64,000 nucleotides of DNA from Pedobacter westerhofensis (GCF_900182595.1 NZ_FXTN01000005.1:372001-436000); one strand, 5' to 3'; positions 8,486-17,052 are shown, counted from the first letter of the stretch. The notes: generated by a model from the letters alone, not told the origin. Numbers and translations are program-made.

Positions 8486-10069
8486 TTATTGATCAAACTT
8501 ACACTTTAGTCCATCTACGGTCATCACACCATAGTACGGTTCATCACGTCTCTCATCATCACCGCAATCCCATAAAGAATAGCCCTGCAGGTAACGGTCC
8601 AGGTCCCTGTCTATATTCAGCCTGGTCCCTACAGGAACTTTTAAAACCAGTTCTACCTCCTGGTTACGCCAGTTTGTGTTTTTCAACAGGTGCAGTTCAG
8701 GGCTGAATTTGAGTACAGAATCCTTTTGCACAAAGTCATAATGGATATTCTTTGCATGATATAAGGCAGTCTCAAAATTTACTCCCTGAGAACTGTAGCT
8801 TTCAGTCAGGGAGGGTACATCATTTTCGCTCTTCTCAATTCTGATCGTTACATTCCTTGGCGCATTGAAGTTTACCCTTTCATCATCCTGGATAATCCTG
8901 CCCGTATAGTACGAAGAATTCAACTGGTAATGGAGGCTGTCTTCCTTACTGAAAAAGCGTGATCTGTCAATAGATAAATTATAGGCAGGATAAGATTTAA
9001 CAGGTATGTTCTGTGTAAACTCAGCATCTTCCTTAAACTCCGAACCAATTTTGGCAACATAAAAAATCCCCGTTGAAAGGGCGCAAAGCCACACCAGTAA
9101 CAAAGTATAAGAAAACATTCTGTTGATGCTGCGGCCGTTAAAAGCAACACGTATAGAGAGCAGGATCAGTGAGAGCAGCGGAACTACCACCACAATGAGC
9201 ACTGCGATCACAAAGGGCGTAAAATATCCTTTATCAACAATGTTCAAGGGAAAAATAGTAGTGGAAGCATCCCAAAATCCAAGCAAGGCCGCAACACTGA
9301 TCACAGCAGCGATCAGGGCCAATGATCCGCTGATCATAATGATCACCGCAATAAACTTCAGGATTGTCTTGCCCGCGCCTTGCATGAAAGCACCCAGCAC
9401 CTCTGCAAATTCTGCGACAAAGCTTCGCGACTGTTTCACCAACGGTCCCATATGGTCGCCCGCAGTCCTTAAGTTATCCCTCAGGTTGGACAGTTCCTCT
9501 TCAAAGTTTCTTTTAAAACCCTGCAGGTTAACGGCCTCACCTTTCATCGCCATTTTCTCTGAGCGTGTATTTGCTTTGGGTATCGACACCCATAAAATCA
9601 GGTAGGCAAGCAAACCAGATCCGCCAAGGAAAACAGTCATCACTGCAATGACCCTCAGTATGCTTACGTCCATTCTCAGGTAGTGACTTAAGCCGGCACA
9701 AACACCTGCAACCATGGCCTCGTCGGTATCCCTGTATAATTTTTTTTCACCGAAAGCGGAGAAATTAGGATTGCTATAGGTTTCAGACGATGCTTCCTCA
9801 GAATCATTTTCAAAGTCCTTCACAGAACCCATCAGTTCGATCACCATCTGAACGTCTGCCAGTTCAATCACCTGCTTCTGTTGTGTATGCAGCATTTCGG
9901 TAAACATCTCTGCAATCCGGTTTTCGATATCGCTTACAATTTCAAAGTCGTCTGCACTTTTGCCAAAATGCTGTTTAACTTCTATCAGATAGGTGTTGAG
10001 CAGGTCGCAGGCATCCTCTTCAATATGAATAATGGAATTGCCGATATTTATGTTAAGTGTCTTCTTCAT
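8486..10069 (-). CDS. PspC-domain membrane protein
   Basis: This 527-residue protein starts with a soluble region of about 100 residues (MKKTLNINIGNSIIHIEED) that is typical of Bacteroidota PspC proteins. The PspC domain lies at about 109-170 (KKLYRDTDEAMVAGVCAGLS, then a hydrophobic segment LLAYLILWVSIP). Three further membrane segments follow between about 235 and 345, then an exported C-terminal domain. PspC proteins are linked to envelope stress. A PadR-type regulator gene lies 53 bases upstream on the same strand, the standard padR-pspC arrangement in this phylum, implying regulation by PadR. Confidence 0.85.
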   Translation of the reverse strand: MKKTLNINIGNSIIHIEEDACDLLNTYLIEVKQHFGKSADDFEIVSDIENRIAEMFTEMLHTQQKQVIELADVQMVIELMGSVKDFENDSEEASSETYSNPNFSAFGEKKLYRDTDEAMVAGVCAGLSHYLRMDVSILRVIAVMTVFLGGSGLLAYLILWVSIPKANTRSEKMAMKGEAVNLQGFKRNFEEELSNLRDNLRTAGDHMGPLVKQSRSFVAEFAEVLGAFMQGAGKTILKFIAVIIMISGSLALIAAVISVAALLGFWDASTTIFPLNIVDKGYFTPFVIAVLIVVVVPLLSLILLSIRVAFNGRSINRMFSYTLLLVWLCALSTGIFYVAKIGSEFKEDAEFTQNIPVKSYPAYNLSIDRSRFFSKEDSLHYQLNSSYYTGRIIQDDERVNFNAPRNVTIRIEKSENDVPSLTESYSSQGVNFETALYHAKNIHYDFVQKDSVLKFSPELHLLKNTNWRNQEVELVLKVPVGTRLNIDRDLDRYLQGYSLWDCGDDERRDEPYYGVMTVDGLKCKFDQ

Positions 10070-10122
10070 TGTCTTTTTTTTTGAGCGGTTAAGAGCGCTG
10101 CACCAGCCGGTGCTGCTACAGG

Positions 10123-10458
10123 TTAATTTTTCTTTGATTCTTTGGATTGTGCAATGGCAAATGACAGCTCCTGCCAGGTTCCATCCAGCTGGGAAAGCAT
10201 TAAAGTCCCCTCGCGTGTCAGGGTGTAATATTTACGCGGAGGGCCGGAGGTAGATTCAACCCAGTTGTAACTCAGCAGTCCGTTGTTTTTTAACCTGGTG
10301 AGCAGCGGATACAAAGTACCCTCTACAACAAGTAGTTTGGCCGCCTTTAACTCGCCGATAATATCAGAGGCATAAATCTCCCCTCTCGATATAATCAGGA
10401 GCACACAATATTCGAGTATGCCTTTCCGCATTTGTGTCTGTGTATTTTCTGCTATCAT
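10123..10458 (-). CDS. PadR-family transcriptional regulator
   Basis: This 111-residue winged-helix repressor carries the PadR core: MRKGILEYCVLLIIS, then VVEGTLYPLLTRLKNNGLL and PPRKYYTLTREG (the wing). It has only a short C-terminal helix, which fits the PadR-s2 group. It is the first gene of a unit with the PspC gene. The start codon lies four bases after a -7 element, so the transcript may be leaderless; otherwise Met10 is an alternative start. Likely operator sequences lie at 10478-10509. Confidence 0.88.
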   Translation of the reverse strand: MIAENTQTQMRKGILEYCVLLIISRGEIYASDIIGELKAAKLLVVEGTLYPLLTRLKNNGLLSYNWVESTSGPPRKYYTLTREGTLMLSQLDGTWQELSFAIAQSKESKKN

Positions 10459-10462
10459 AAAA

Positions 10463-10470
10463 CAAAGTTA
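10463..10470 (-). promoter_or_regulatory. -7 element for padR-pspC
   Basis: The minus strand reads TAACTTTG, a full TAnnTTTG match. Only four bases separate it from the padR ATG. A TTG candidate for -33 is 21 bases upstream. Confidence 0.5.
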
Positions 10471-10477
10471 TGTGTTT

Positions 10478-10509
10478 TGTATAGTAATATGCAATACATA
10501 GTACTGTAT
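10478..10509. promoter_or_regulatory. Candidate PadR operator
   Basis: Alternating half-sites TGTAT (10478), ATACA (10494) and TGTAT (10505) form two overlapping inverted repeats with spacers of 11 and 6 bases. They sit between the divergent padR and permease genes, upstream of the padR -7 element. Binding by PadR is inference from position and symmetry. Confidence 0.35.
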
Positions 10510-10606
10510 AGAAATGAAATATTTAATAACACATTGATTATCAGAGTATATATTTTTTATTATGTTACTACTACATTGGAATTACTGTATCTTAAAAACA
10601 ATATTC

Positions 10607-10614
10607 TACTTTTG
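10607..10614 (+). promoter_or_regulatory. -7 element for the APC permease gene
   Basis: TACTTTTG is a full TAnnTTTG match, 24 bases before the chosen ATG at 10639. It argues against the longer upstream reading frame being translated. Confidence 0.5.
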
Positions 10615-10638
10615 CAGCTTAGAAAAACCCAAGATTTG

Positions 10639-12084
10639 ATGCTCAAAAAATCTATCGACCTGATTAAACTCGAAGCCGCCGAGAACTCAGACCATTCCTT
10701 AAAAAGAACTTTAGGCCCCTTAAACCTGGTGCTGATTGGCGTAGGGCTTACACTTGGTGCAGGGCTCTTCTCCATTACGGGACTGGCTGCGGCAAACTAT
10801 GCCGGACCGGCGGTTACGCTGTCGTTTATCATTGCCGCACTGGGCTGTGGATTTGCCGCACTGTGCTATGCAGAGTTTGCCTCCATGATCCCCGTAGCAG
10901 GCAGTGCCTACACCTATTCATACGCTACCATGGGCGAATTTTTTGCCTGGATTATCGGTTGGGACCTTGTATTGGAATATTCTGTTGGCTGCGCCACAGT
11001 AGCCATCAGCTGGTCGCAATATTTAACGCGATTTTTATCCTCCTTCCATATCTACCTGCCTGCCCAGCTCACACTGTCTCCCTTCGAGACGGCAAAACTG
11101 AGCGACGGCACCATTGTTCATGGCTGGATCAATGTCCCCGGTGCACTGATCGTGGTGCTCATGACCCTGATCGTGATCCGCGGGACTAAAGGTTCTGCCA
11201 TCGTTAACGGTGTCATTGTTTTTCTCAAAGTAGGCGTAGTACTGGTATTTATCGCGCTTGGCTGGCAGTATATTGATCCTGCAAACTACAAACCCTATAT
11301 CCCGCAGAATACCGGAGAGTTCGGGCATTTTGGATGGAGCGGCGTACTGCGCGGTGCAGCACTGGTCTTCTTTGTGTTTATTGGTTTTGATGCCGTAGCT
11401 GCCTCAGCCCAGGAAACCAAAAAGCCATCCCGCGACCTGCCGATTGGCATACTCGGGTCTCTGCTCGTATGTACCGTTCTTTTTGGATTATTTGGCCACG
11501 TGATGACCGGTCTGGCAAATTATAAAGACTTTGCCAACAGCGGCGCACCGGTAGCAATTGCAATTGAAAAAACACCTTTTGCATGGTTGAGCCAGGCCAT
11601 CATCCTGGCCATCCTGATCGGATATACCTCAGTAATCCTGATCGACCTGATGGCGCAGTCGCGCATGTTTTATTCCATCAGCCGTGACGGCTTGCTGCCG
11701 AAAGTATTCTCAGAAGTGCATCCAAAATATAAGACACCCTACAAATCAAACATCCTCCTTTGCGGATTTATCGCTTTATTTGCGGCATTTGTACCCATTA
11801 CAGTTGTGGGCGAAATGACGAGCATCGGAACTTTGCTGGCCTTCCTGATGGTATGTGTTGGCATACTGATCCTGAGAAAAACAGATCCTGCAGCAGAGCG
11901 CCCCTTCAAAGTTCCTTTTGTTCCGCTGATCCCTATCCTCGGTATTCTCACCTGTTTAGGCATGATGGTATTCATGCCATGGGAAACCTGGCTGCGCCTG
12001 ATTGTATGGCTGGGCATCGGACTGGTGATCTATTTTTGTTACGGAAAAAAGAACAGTGTACTCCGGAAATCGTTCGAAAAATAG
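10639..12084 (+). CDS. APC-superfamily amino acid permease
   Basis: This integral membrane transporter has 481 residues and about 12-13 membrane segments. The early motif LVLIGVGLTLGAGLFSITGLA is the substrate-binding first helix of APC carriers; in parts it reads GVGLTLGAGLF then SITGLAAANYAG. AAASAQETKKPSRDLPIGIL is the conserved loop between helices 6 and 7 of the cationic amino acid transporter (YfnA/CAT) branch. The open frame extends upstream to 10432, but that stretch is AT-rich, unlike a coding region, and contains the promoter element. The substrate is probably an amino acid; which one is unknown. Confidence 0.87.
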   Translation: MLKKSIDLIKLEAAENSDHSLKRTLGPLNLVLIGVGLTLGAGLFSITGLAAANYAGPAVTLSFIIAALGCGFAALCYAEFASMIPVAGSAYTYSYATMGEFFAWIIGWDLVLEYSVGCATVAISWSQYLTRFLSSFHIYLPAQLTLSPFETAKLSDGTIVHGWINVPGALIVVLMTLIVIRGTKGSAIVNGVIVFLKVGVVLVFIALGWQYIDPANYKPYIPQNTGEFGHFGWSGVLRGAALVFFVFIGFDAVAASAQETKKPSRDLPIGILGSLLVCTVLFGLFGHVMTGLANYKDFANSGAPVAIAIEKTPFAWLSQAIILAILIGYTSVILIDLMAQSRMFYSISRDGLLPKVFSEVHPKYKTPYKSNILLCGFIALFAAFVPITVVGEMTSIGTLLAFLMVCVGILILRKTDPAAERPFKVPFVPLIPILGILTCLGMMVFMPWETWLRLIVWLGIGLVIYFCYGKKNSVLRKSFEK

Positions 12085-12209
12085 TACACTGAGCTGAACA
12101 AATTCATGTTGTAACGCACTAAATATCAATTATATTAAGAAAATAAAAAATCCATTGTCAACACAAAGAAAGAATTCCTAACATTTTAACAAGGGCAGTT
12201 TTTTTGGCG

Positions 12210-12230
12210 CAAGGTTTGTAATAAACCTTG
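12210..12230. promoter_or_regulatory. Hairpin/operator upstream of the small membrane protein gene
   Basis: A perfect 8-bp inverted repeat, CAAGGTTT and AAACCTTG with loop GTAAT, ends 21 bases before the ATG at 12252. It has no T tract, so it is more likely an operator or 5' mRNA structure than a terminator. Confidence 0.4.
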
Positions 12231-12251
12231 TACCTACTAAAACATCTATCT

Positions 12252-12413
12252 ATGCTAGCTAAAATGAATCTTCTTTTCCCGGCTTTTGCAAGGCAAGAGC
12301 GTGTGACAAAACAACAACAACCATTAACCCGCAAACAATGGGTGAGTGTAGATAGAATAGTAATGGCTTTATTATTCGTCGGCGTAATTGCAGGCGCAAT
12401 TATCTTCTCATAA
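12252..12413 (+). CDS. Small single-span membrane protein
   Basis: This is a predicted 53-residue protein: a basic, Gln-rich N-terminal half (ERVTKQQQPLTRKQW) followed by one C-terminal membrane helix (IVMALLFVGVIAGAIIF). I recognise no family. The ATG at 12252 is favoured over an in-frame TTG at 12228, because the latter falls within the hairpin. Support as a real gene comes from the coding-like composition, its own upstream structure and a clear terminator 36 bases after the stop. The function is unknown. Confidence 0.6.
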   Translation: MLAKMNLLFPAFARQERVTKQQQPLTRKQWVSVDRIVMALLFVGVIAGAIIFS

Positions 12414-12448
12414 ACAGAACAAGACCTTAAATAATATATTAATTTTTG

Positions 12449-12475
12449 GCACCCGGTATTCCGGGTGCTTTTTTT
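12449..12475 (+). terminator. Rho-independent terminator
   Basis: An 8-bp GC-rich stem (GCACCCGG, loop TATT, CCGGGTGC) is followed by seven T, after the small membrane protein gene. Confidence 0.9.
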
Positions 12476-12517
12476 ATGTCCTTTTGACAGGGGCGTTCCC
12501 CATTATGCCGGCGAAAG

Positions 12518-13660
12518 TTACAGCAATAGCGTATCGATACGGTGCGCCTGAACGCGCTGTTGTGAAGGTGCCCAGGAATAGATCGTAAAATGCCCGTCCT
12601 GCGAAGCAACCATCGCGATCGCATCGTTCTGATCATGCACAAACTGCGCGGCAGACAAATGTCGTGTGCCGCCCACCTTTGCAGCATGCATTGTCACCGC
12701 TCCCCCGCCTGCAATAGGCTCTACAAAGGAAATATCCTCAATCAGGTCTTTACCCTTGGCGCGGCCAATTTTAGCACCGAAAGCCAGCAGTTCAAATTCA
12801 TCAGTGATCACCGTAGCCCCATCAACAGCAGTAAGCCCCGCAAGGTGTTCTACTTCTCTCCTCAGCGCCGTCTGCCAAAAGATCTGGCTGGCTTCTTTAC
12901 GTTCCTGGCGCAGCAGGTTAGACAGTCCCACAAATGCGGGCTGTATACCGTATTGTATGGGTTTAATAATAGACTGCAACCAATTGCCGGAACCATTGGG
13001 TACTACAAGCAGTGTTCCGCCACGCTGGTGCGAGCGCATTGACACGGCCAGCTGGATCATCACATTGACCGTATCGTTCCAGTACGAAGGCGCAGTGAGG
13101 TCTAAAAGGGAAAGCAGTATCGGCGGGCAGTCCGGAAGTTTTGTACTGTCGCCATCCACAATTTTGATCTGATCGCCCTTGAGTACTGCAATATTGGTGA
13201 ATTTCCCAAAGCCATAAATACGCCTGTGTTTGATTACCAGCAAAGCAGGCTCAGAAACATCAACTACAAAACAGAAATTGGGAATACTCGTTGTAGTGCC
13301 CCAGATATATAAACCATCGTCTTCCTGCCAGATGCCCAGGTGGATACCAGCACGTTCTATCCCGGGTGCGATTTTCACCAGTGTAGTAGGGTTCAGTGGT
13401 AACCGCTGCCTGAAAAGCAGAGGGTTCCCGGCCTGTACCGGCGGCAGAAAGGCGAGTGAAATTTTTGGGGAGTGCCCCTCCTCTTTACGGATGCTCGCCC
13501 AGAAGGCTGCATCAATAATGGATTCTACGATACACGCGGAAGGCAAAGGCGCAAGATCTTCCTCCCCGCTGTCCCTGGCAGTTTCAAGATGACCTGCAAA
13601 AATAGCTTCAACTTTTGTAGCAATAGTATGCGCCGCCTGGTACGTAGGTTTATAGATCAT
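12518..13660 (-). CDS. DACNV sensor plus diadenylate-cyclase-like (DisA_N/DAC) protein
   Basis: This 380-residue soluble protein has an N-terminal half (1 to about 190) that resembles the DACNV sensor region described in comparative genomics of cyclic-nucleotide systems. Its C-terminal half carries DAC-fold landmarks: RGGTLLVVP (213-221), the DGA motif (280-282) and GGTRHLSAAQF (330-340), matching the GTRHRAA region of DisA and CdaA. The third residue of the RHR triad is Leu instead of Arg. Known DAC enzymes make c-di-AMP from two ATP, so activity here is plausible but unproven. The gene overlaps the start of its downstream position with rlmF by 11 bases (rlmF is upstream on the same strand). 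Confidence 0.7.
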   Translation of the reverse strand: MIYKPTYQAAHTIATKVEAIFAGHLETARDSGEEDLAPLPSACIVESIIDAAFWASIRKEEGHSPKISLAFLPPVQAGNPLLFRQRLPLNPTTLVKIAPGIERAGIHLGIWQEDDGLYIWGTTTSIPNFCFVVDVSEPALLVIKHRRIYGFGKFTNIAVLKGDQIKIVDGDSTKLPDCPPILLSLLDLTAPSYWNDTVNVMIQLAVSMRSHQRGGTLLVVPNGSGNWLQSIIKPIQYGIQPAFVGLSNLLRQERKEASQIFWQTALRREVEHLAGLTAVDGATVITDEFELLAFGAKIGRAKGKDLIEDISFVEPIAGGGAVTMHAAKVGGTRHLSAAQFVHDQNDAIAMVASQDGHFTIYSWAPSQQRVQAHRIDTLLL

Positions 13661-14573
13661 GGCTTAAAGTTACTAAAAAACTCCATGCCACAAAACGGCT
13701 TAGCTTCTGCCCCTGCGCCATTTCTACCGTTTTTACAGCAGTGGCACCGGCTCTGTCAATTGCGTCATATACCATCGGTAAATGTGCGCTTTTTGAAACC
13801 AGAGTGGTAAACCAGCGGCATTGACTGCCTATATCCGCGCTCTCCAGAACCATTTTCCTGATGAATGCTACTTCCCCACCTTTACACCAGAGCTCAGCAT
13901 GCTGCCCCCCGAAATTTAATACTACTTCTTTACCTTTTTGCCTGCCCAGATTTCTTACCTTCCGCTGCGATCCCTCCCTGGCCTCCTCTGCCGAACCATG
14001 GAAAGGCGGATTGCACATCGTAAGATCAAACAGCTCCCCGGGCTTTACAATGCCCTTAAATATATTTGAAGAGGAATGCTGCAGCCGGAAGGACAAATCG
14101 TTTTTTAATGAGGGGTTAATCGCCGCAATATTTTCTGCTGAACTGACCGCCCGTTTATCCACGTCAGAGCCAACAAACTGCCAGCCATAAACCTGGTGGC
14201 CGATAACCGGATAGATGCAGTTGGCACCCACACCAATATCAAGCACTTTTACTGTCTTGCCTGTAGGGATCACATTGTTGTTTGTAACTGCCAGCAGATC
14301 GGCCAGGTAATGGATATAATCGGCCCTGCCGGGTATTGGCGGACAAAGATAGTTTTCGGGGATATCCCAGTGGACTATGGCATAAAAATGCTTTAACAAG
14401 GCTGCATTCAGCGTTTTTACCGCTTCAGGATTGGCAAAATCTACAGACAGGTCTCCATATGGGTTTGTAAAAACAAACCGCTCTAATTGGGGATAGCTTT
14501 GAATTAATGCAGGGAAATCATACCGGGAACGGTGCAGATTCCGGGGATGGAGTTCTCGTTTTTCAACAGACAT
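13650..14573 (-). CDS. rlmF: 23S rRNA (adenine(1618)-N6)-methyltransferase RlmF
   Basis: This 307-residue methyltransferase modifies A1618 of 23S rRNA using S-adenosylmethionine. The N-terminus HPRNLHRSRYDFPALI, motif I LDIGVGANCIYP (111-122) and the catalytic CNPPFHGSAEEA (187-198) are all characteristic of RlmF. The length is normal. It is translated just before, and overlaps by 11 bases, the DAC-like gene, so the two are co-transcribed. Its promoter element sits inside a hairpin at 14579-14603. Confidence 0.93.
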   Translation of the reverse strand: MSVEKRELHPRNLHRSRYDFPALIQSYPQLERFVFTNPYGDLSVDFANPEAVKTLNAALLKHFYAIVHWDIPENYLCPPIPGRADYIHYLADLLAVTNNNVIPTGKTVKVLDIGVGANCIYPVIGHQVYGWQFVGSDVDKRAVSSAENIAAINPSLKNDLSFRLQHSSSNIFKGIVKPGELFDLTMCNPPFHGSAEEAREGSQRKVRNLGRQKGKEVVLNFGGQHAELWCKGGEVAFIRKMVLESADIGSQCRWFTTLVSKSAHLPMVYDAIDRAGATAVKTVEMAQGQKLSRFVAWSFLVTLSHDL

Positions 14574-14578
14574 AATGT

Positions 14579-14603
14579 AACGCTTACCACAAAGGTAAGC
14601 GTT
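14579..14603. promoter_or_regulatory. Inverted repeat overlapping the rlmF -7 element
   Basis: A perfect 10-bp repeat (AACGCTTACC and GGTAAGCGTT, loop ACAAA) contains the minus-strand -7 match TACCTTTG at 14590-14597. There is no T tract, so an operator over the promoter is more likely than a terminator. Confidence 0.5.
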
Positions 14604-14643
14604 AATTGATATATTTTAGCGGCGATACCGCAATTGATGCGGA

Positions 14644-15396
14644 TTACTGTGCAAGTAAGCCCCCGTCAGCGGCGTAATATGTTCCTGTAACAAAGGATGC
14701 TTTGTCAGATGCCAGCCAGAGTACCAGTTCTGCAATTTCCTGCGACTCTCCCAAACGGCCAATCGGATGCTGTTTGATCAGTGCTTCCATCTGCTCTTCA
14801 CTGGTGTTCTTCTCCAGTAAAGGAGTCCTGATATAACCAGGGCCAACCGAGTTGATCCTGATCTTCTGGTCGGCATATCCCAATGCAGCAGATTTTGTTA
14901 AACCTACCACACCATGTTTGGCAGCTACATAAGCCGGCGAAAGCGGCGTTCCTACCTGCCCCAGTACAGAAGCCATATTGATGATGCTGCCACCACCGTT
15001 AGCCAGTAGTGCAGGGATCTGGTAATGCAGCCCGTAAAACACGCCCGAAAGATTGATGGCAATCACTTTGTCCCAGTCTTCAATCTTGTACTCAGCAGCG
15101 ATTGCCGCCGGCCCGCCGATACCGGCATTGTTCACCGCGATGTCCAGTTTGCCAAACTGCTTTACAGTTTCAGCTACCAGTCTTTCATTGTCTTCGGGCT
15201 TTGAAGTATCTGCTTTAATAAAAACAGCTTCGCCACCATTGCTTTTTATCTTTTCTACTACTTTATTTCCACCCTCTTCATTGATATCCGATACAACAAC
15301 TTTGGCTCCTTCGGCCGCAAAGGTAATTGCGATCGCTTCACCTATGCCTGAACTTGCACCTGTAACTATAGCTACTTTATGATCTAAACTTTTCAT
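14644..15396 (-). CDS. Short-chain dehydrogenase/reductase (classical SDR)
   Basis: This 250-residue NAD(P)-dependent oxidoreductase has the cofactor motif TGASSGIG (12-19), NNAG (89-92) and the catalytic Ser143, Tyr156 and Lys160 (YVAAK). Asp37 after the second strand (VVVSDIN) suggests preference for NAD(H). The C-terminus ends in YYAADGGLLAQ, as in glucose 1-dehydrogenase-like SDRs. It follows a FucP-type sugar transporter by 89 bases on the same strand, which hints at a sugar or polyol substrate. An inverted repeat at 15392-15434 spans the start codon. Confidence 0.9.
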   Translation of the reverse strand: MKSLDHKVAIVTGASSGIGEAIAITFAAEGAKVVVSDINEEGGNKVVEKIKSNGGEAVFIKADTSKPEDNERLVAETVKQFGKLDIAVNNAGIGGPAAIAAEYKIEDWDKVIAINLSGVFYGLHYQIPALLANGGGSIINMASVLGQVGTPLSPAYVAAKHGVVGLTKSAALGYADQKIRINSVGPGYIRTPLLEKNTSEEQMEALIKQHPIGRLGESQEIAELVLWLASDKASFVTGTYYAADGGLLAQ

Positions 15397-15434
15397 GTTA
15401 TATTTAATGTGTTAAAACATCTATATAACATGAA
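15392..15434. promoter_or_regulatory. 12-bp inverted repeat spanning the SDR start codon
   Basis: TTCATGTTATAT (15392-15403) and ATATAACATGAA (15423-15434) are perfect complements with a 19-base spacer. In the mRNA the arm includes the ATG, so folding could hide the start; as DNA it could be an operator. Confidence 0.45.
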
Positions 15435-15485
15435 GCGCTTAGAATATGTTTGTTGAAACATCAGAAATTTGAGTTGTAACACAAT

Positions 15486-16895
15486 TTAATGGTTAACTCT
15501 TACCGGTTTATCAACCGATACCTGTATCCGCTTCATGCAGTATAATCCAAAGAACAGGATATAGCCATAACATGCAGCCGGCAGGAAGAATGAATTTTGT
15601 ATACCGATAGCATCTGCCAGGCCGCCCTGGATCAAGGGCACCAATGCACCGCCCAAAATTGCCATTACCAGCAGTGAAGAACCCTGGCTCACATATTTGC
15701 CCAGTCCGGAAATAGCCAGGGTGTAAATGTTGGAGAACATGATCGAGTTAAACAATCCGATACCCAGGATCGGATACAGCGCCATGCTTCCCTTGCTAAA
15801 TACAGACAGCAGCAGCAAGGCAATGTTTACTCCTGCAAATAACACGAGCGTACGTGCCGGTGCAGATTTACCAATCACAAAGGCGATAATATTTAAGATA
15901 ATAAATATGATAAAGAAACTCGTTTGTGCAAAAGTAAGGTCAACGATACTGAATACCACCCCGTAAACTGCCGCAGCAGCAAGGATCATATAGATCAGTT
16001 TTTTCCCCTGCGCCAGGCTGCTCAGGGAGATTGCCCCAAGGAACCTTCCGATCATTGCACCGCCCCAGTAAAGGGCAAGATAATTTTTACTTACAACTTC
16101 GGGCAGGTTCATGATATCTTCCTGGGCCATAAAGCTGATCAGCAAACTGCCGATACCTACCTCTGCGCCAACATAGCAGAAGATCCCGAAGATGCCCATT
16201 TTTAACTGCGGGAACTTCAATGCACCAAGCCCTCTTTCTTCAGACTCTTCAGAACTGAAAGAAGGAAGCTTCACCTGGCTGATAATGATCGCGAGGGCGA
16301 TCAGGATACCGGCAAAGATCAGGTAAGGGATACGGGTTGAATCTGCCGTTACTTTTCCGTCTACGAGGAATAAGGTATAAATTAAATGTCCGCCAAGTAC
16401 AGGGGCAATGGTTGTTCCAAATGAATTGAAGGCCTGTGTAAGGTTTAAACGGCTCGAAGCGCTTTCTTCAGGCCCTAATAAGGTCACGTACGCATTTGCA
16501 GTGATCTGCAGGATAGTGAAACCCAATCCTAAAACAAAGAGCGCCGCAAGGAATACGCCGTAAACCTCTAAACTTGCAGCCGGATAAAACAGGCAGCAGC
16601 CTACGGCAGATAATATTACGCCCGAGATTATTCCTTTTTTATAACCAACTTTGTTGATGGGATCGCCTTTATAATAGGATATCATGAAATAAATCAGTGA
16701 GCCGATAAAATAAGCTCCGAAAAAGGCAAACTGAACAAGCATTGACTGCAGGAAAGTTAAGCGGAACATCTCTTTCAGATGCGGGATTAGAATATCGTTC
16801 ATGCAGGTAATAAAGCCCCACATGAAGAAAAGAAGTGTCATTGTAATAAGGGGGATAATAGAACTGGTTTTTTTAACGGGAGTACTGATTTCCAT
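15486..16895 (-). CDS. Sugar MFS transporter, FucP/GluP type
   Basis: This 469-residue carrier has about 12 membrane helices. FFMWGFITCMNDILIPHLK near residue 23 is the hallmark first helix of the L-fucose/glucose-galactose permease branch of the MFS; the Asn-Asp pair follows it. GLGFTILQITANAYVTLLGP and SRLNLTQAFNSFGTT are further conserved parts. It imports a sugar by proton or sodium symport. It heads a likely two-gene unit with the SDR. No exact -7 match was found upstream. The precise sugar is unknown. Confidence 0.88.
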   Translation of the reverse strand: MEISTPVKKTSSIIPLITMTLLFFMWGFITCMNDILIPHLKEMFRLTFLQSMLVQFAFFGAYFIGSLIYFMISYYKGDPINKVGYKKGIISGVILSAVGCCLFYPAASLEVYGVFLAALFVLGLGFTILQITANAYVTLLGPEESASSRLNLTQAFNSFGTTIAPVLGGHLIYTLFLVDGKVTADSTRIPYLIFAGILIALAIIISQVKLPSFSSEESEERGLGALKFPQLKMGIFGIFCYVGAEVGIGSLLISFMAQEDIMNLPEVVSKNYLALYWGGAMIGRFLGAISLSSLAQGKKLIYMILAAAAVYGVVFSIVDLTFAQTSFFIIFIILNIIAFVIGKSAPARTLVLFAGVNIALLLLSVFSKGSMALYPILGIGLFNSIMFSNIYTLAISGLGKYVSQGSSLLVMAILGGALVPLIQGGLADAIGIQNSFFLPAACYGYILFFGLYCMKRIQVSVDKPVRVNH

Positions 16896-17052
16896 GTTTT
16901 AATTAATGTGCTGGTTTATATTATGTATCTGGTTTGACAAAATACTAAGTGTATCGAGTACACAAATAAACTGTTTACTCAACGAATAATTGTGTTGATA
17001 AGGTAAAAAAGTAGTAATACGGGGCAATACATCAAATAATAGTTATAATTTA

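Noticed and set aside
10432..10638. 69-codon N-terminal extension of the APC permease frame
   Set aside because: It lies across the padR promoter and operator region, is AT-rich and unlike the family; a -7 element at 10607 and the family start at 10639 explain the data better.
12590..13172. Overlapping plus-strand open frames opposite the DAC-like gene
   Set aside because: They are antisense to a frame with DAC motifs; composition is atypical and there is no independent start context.
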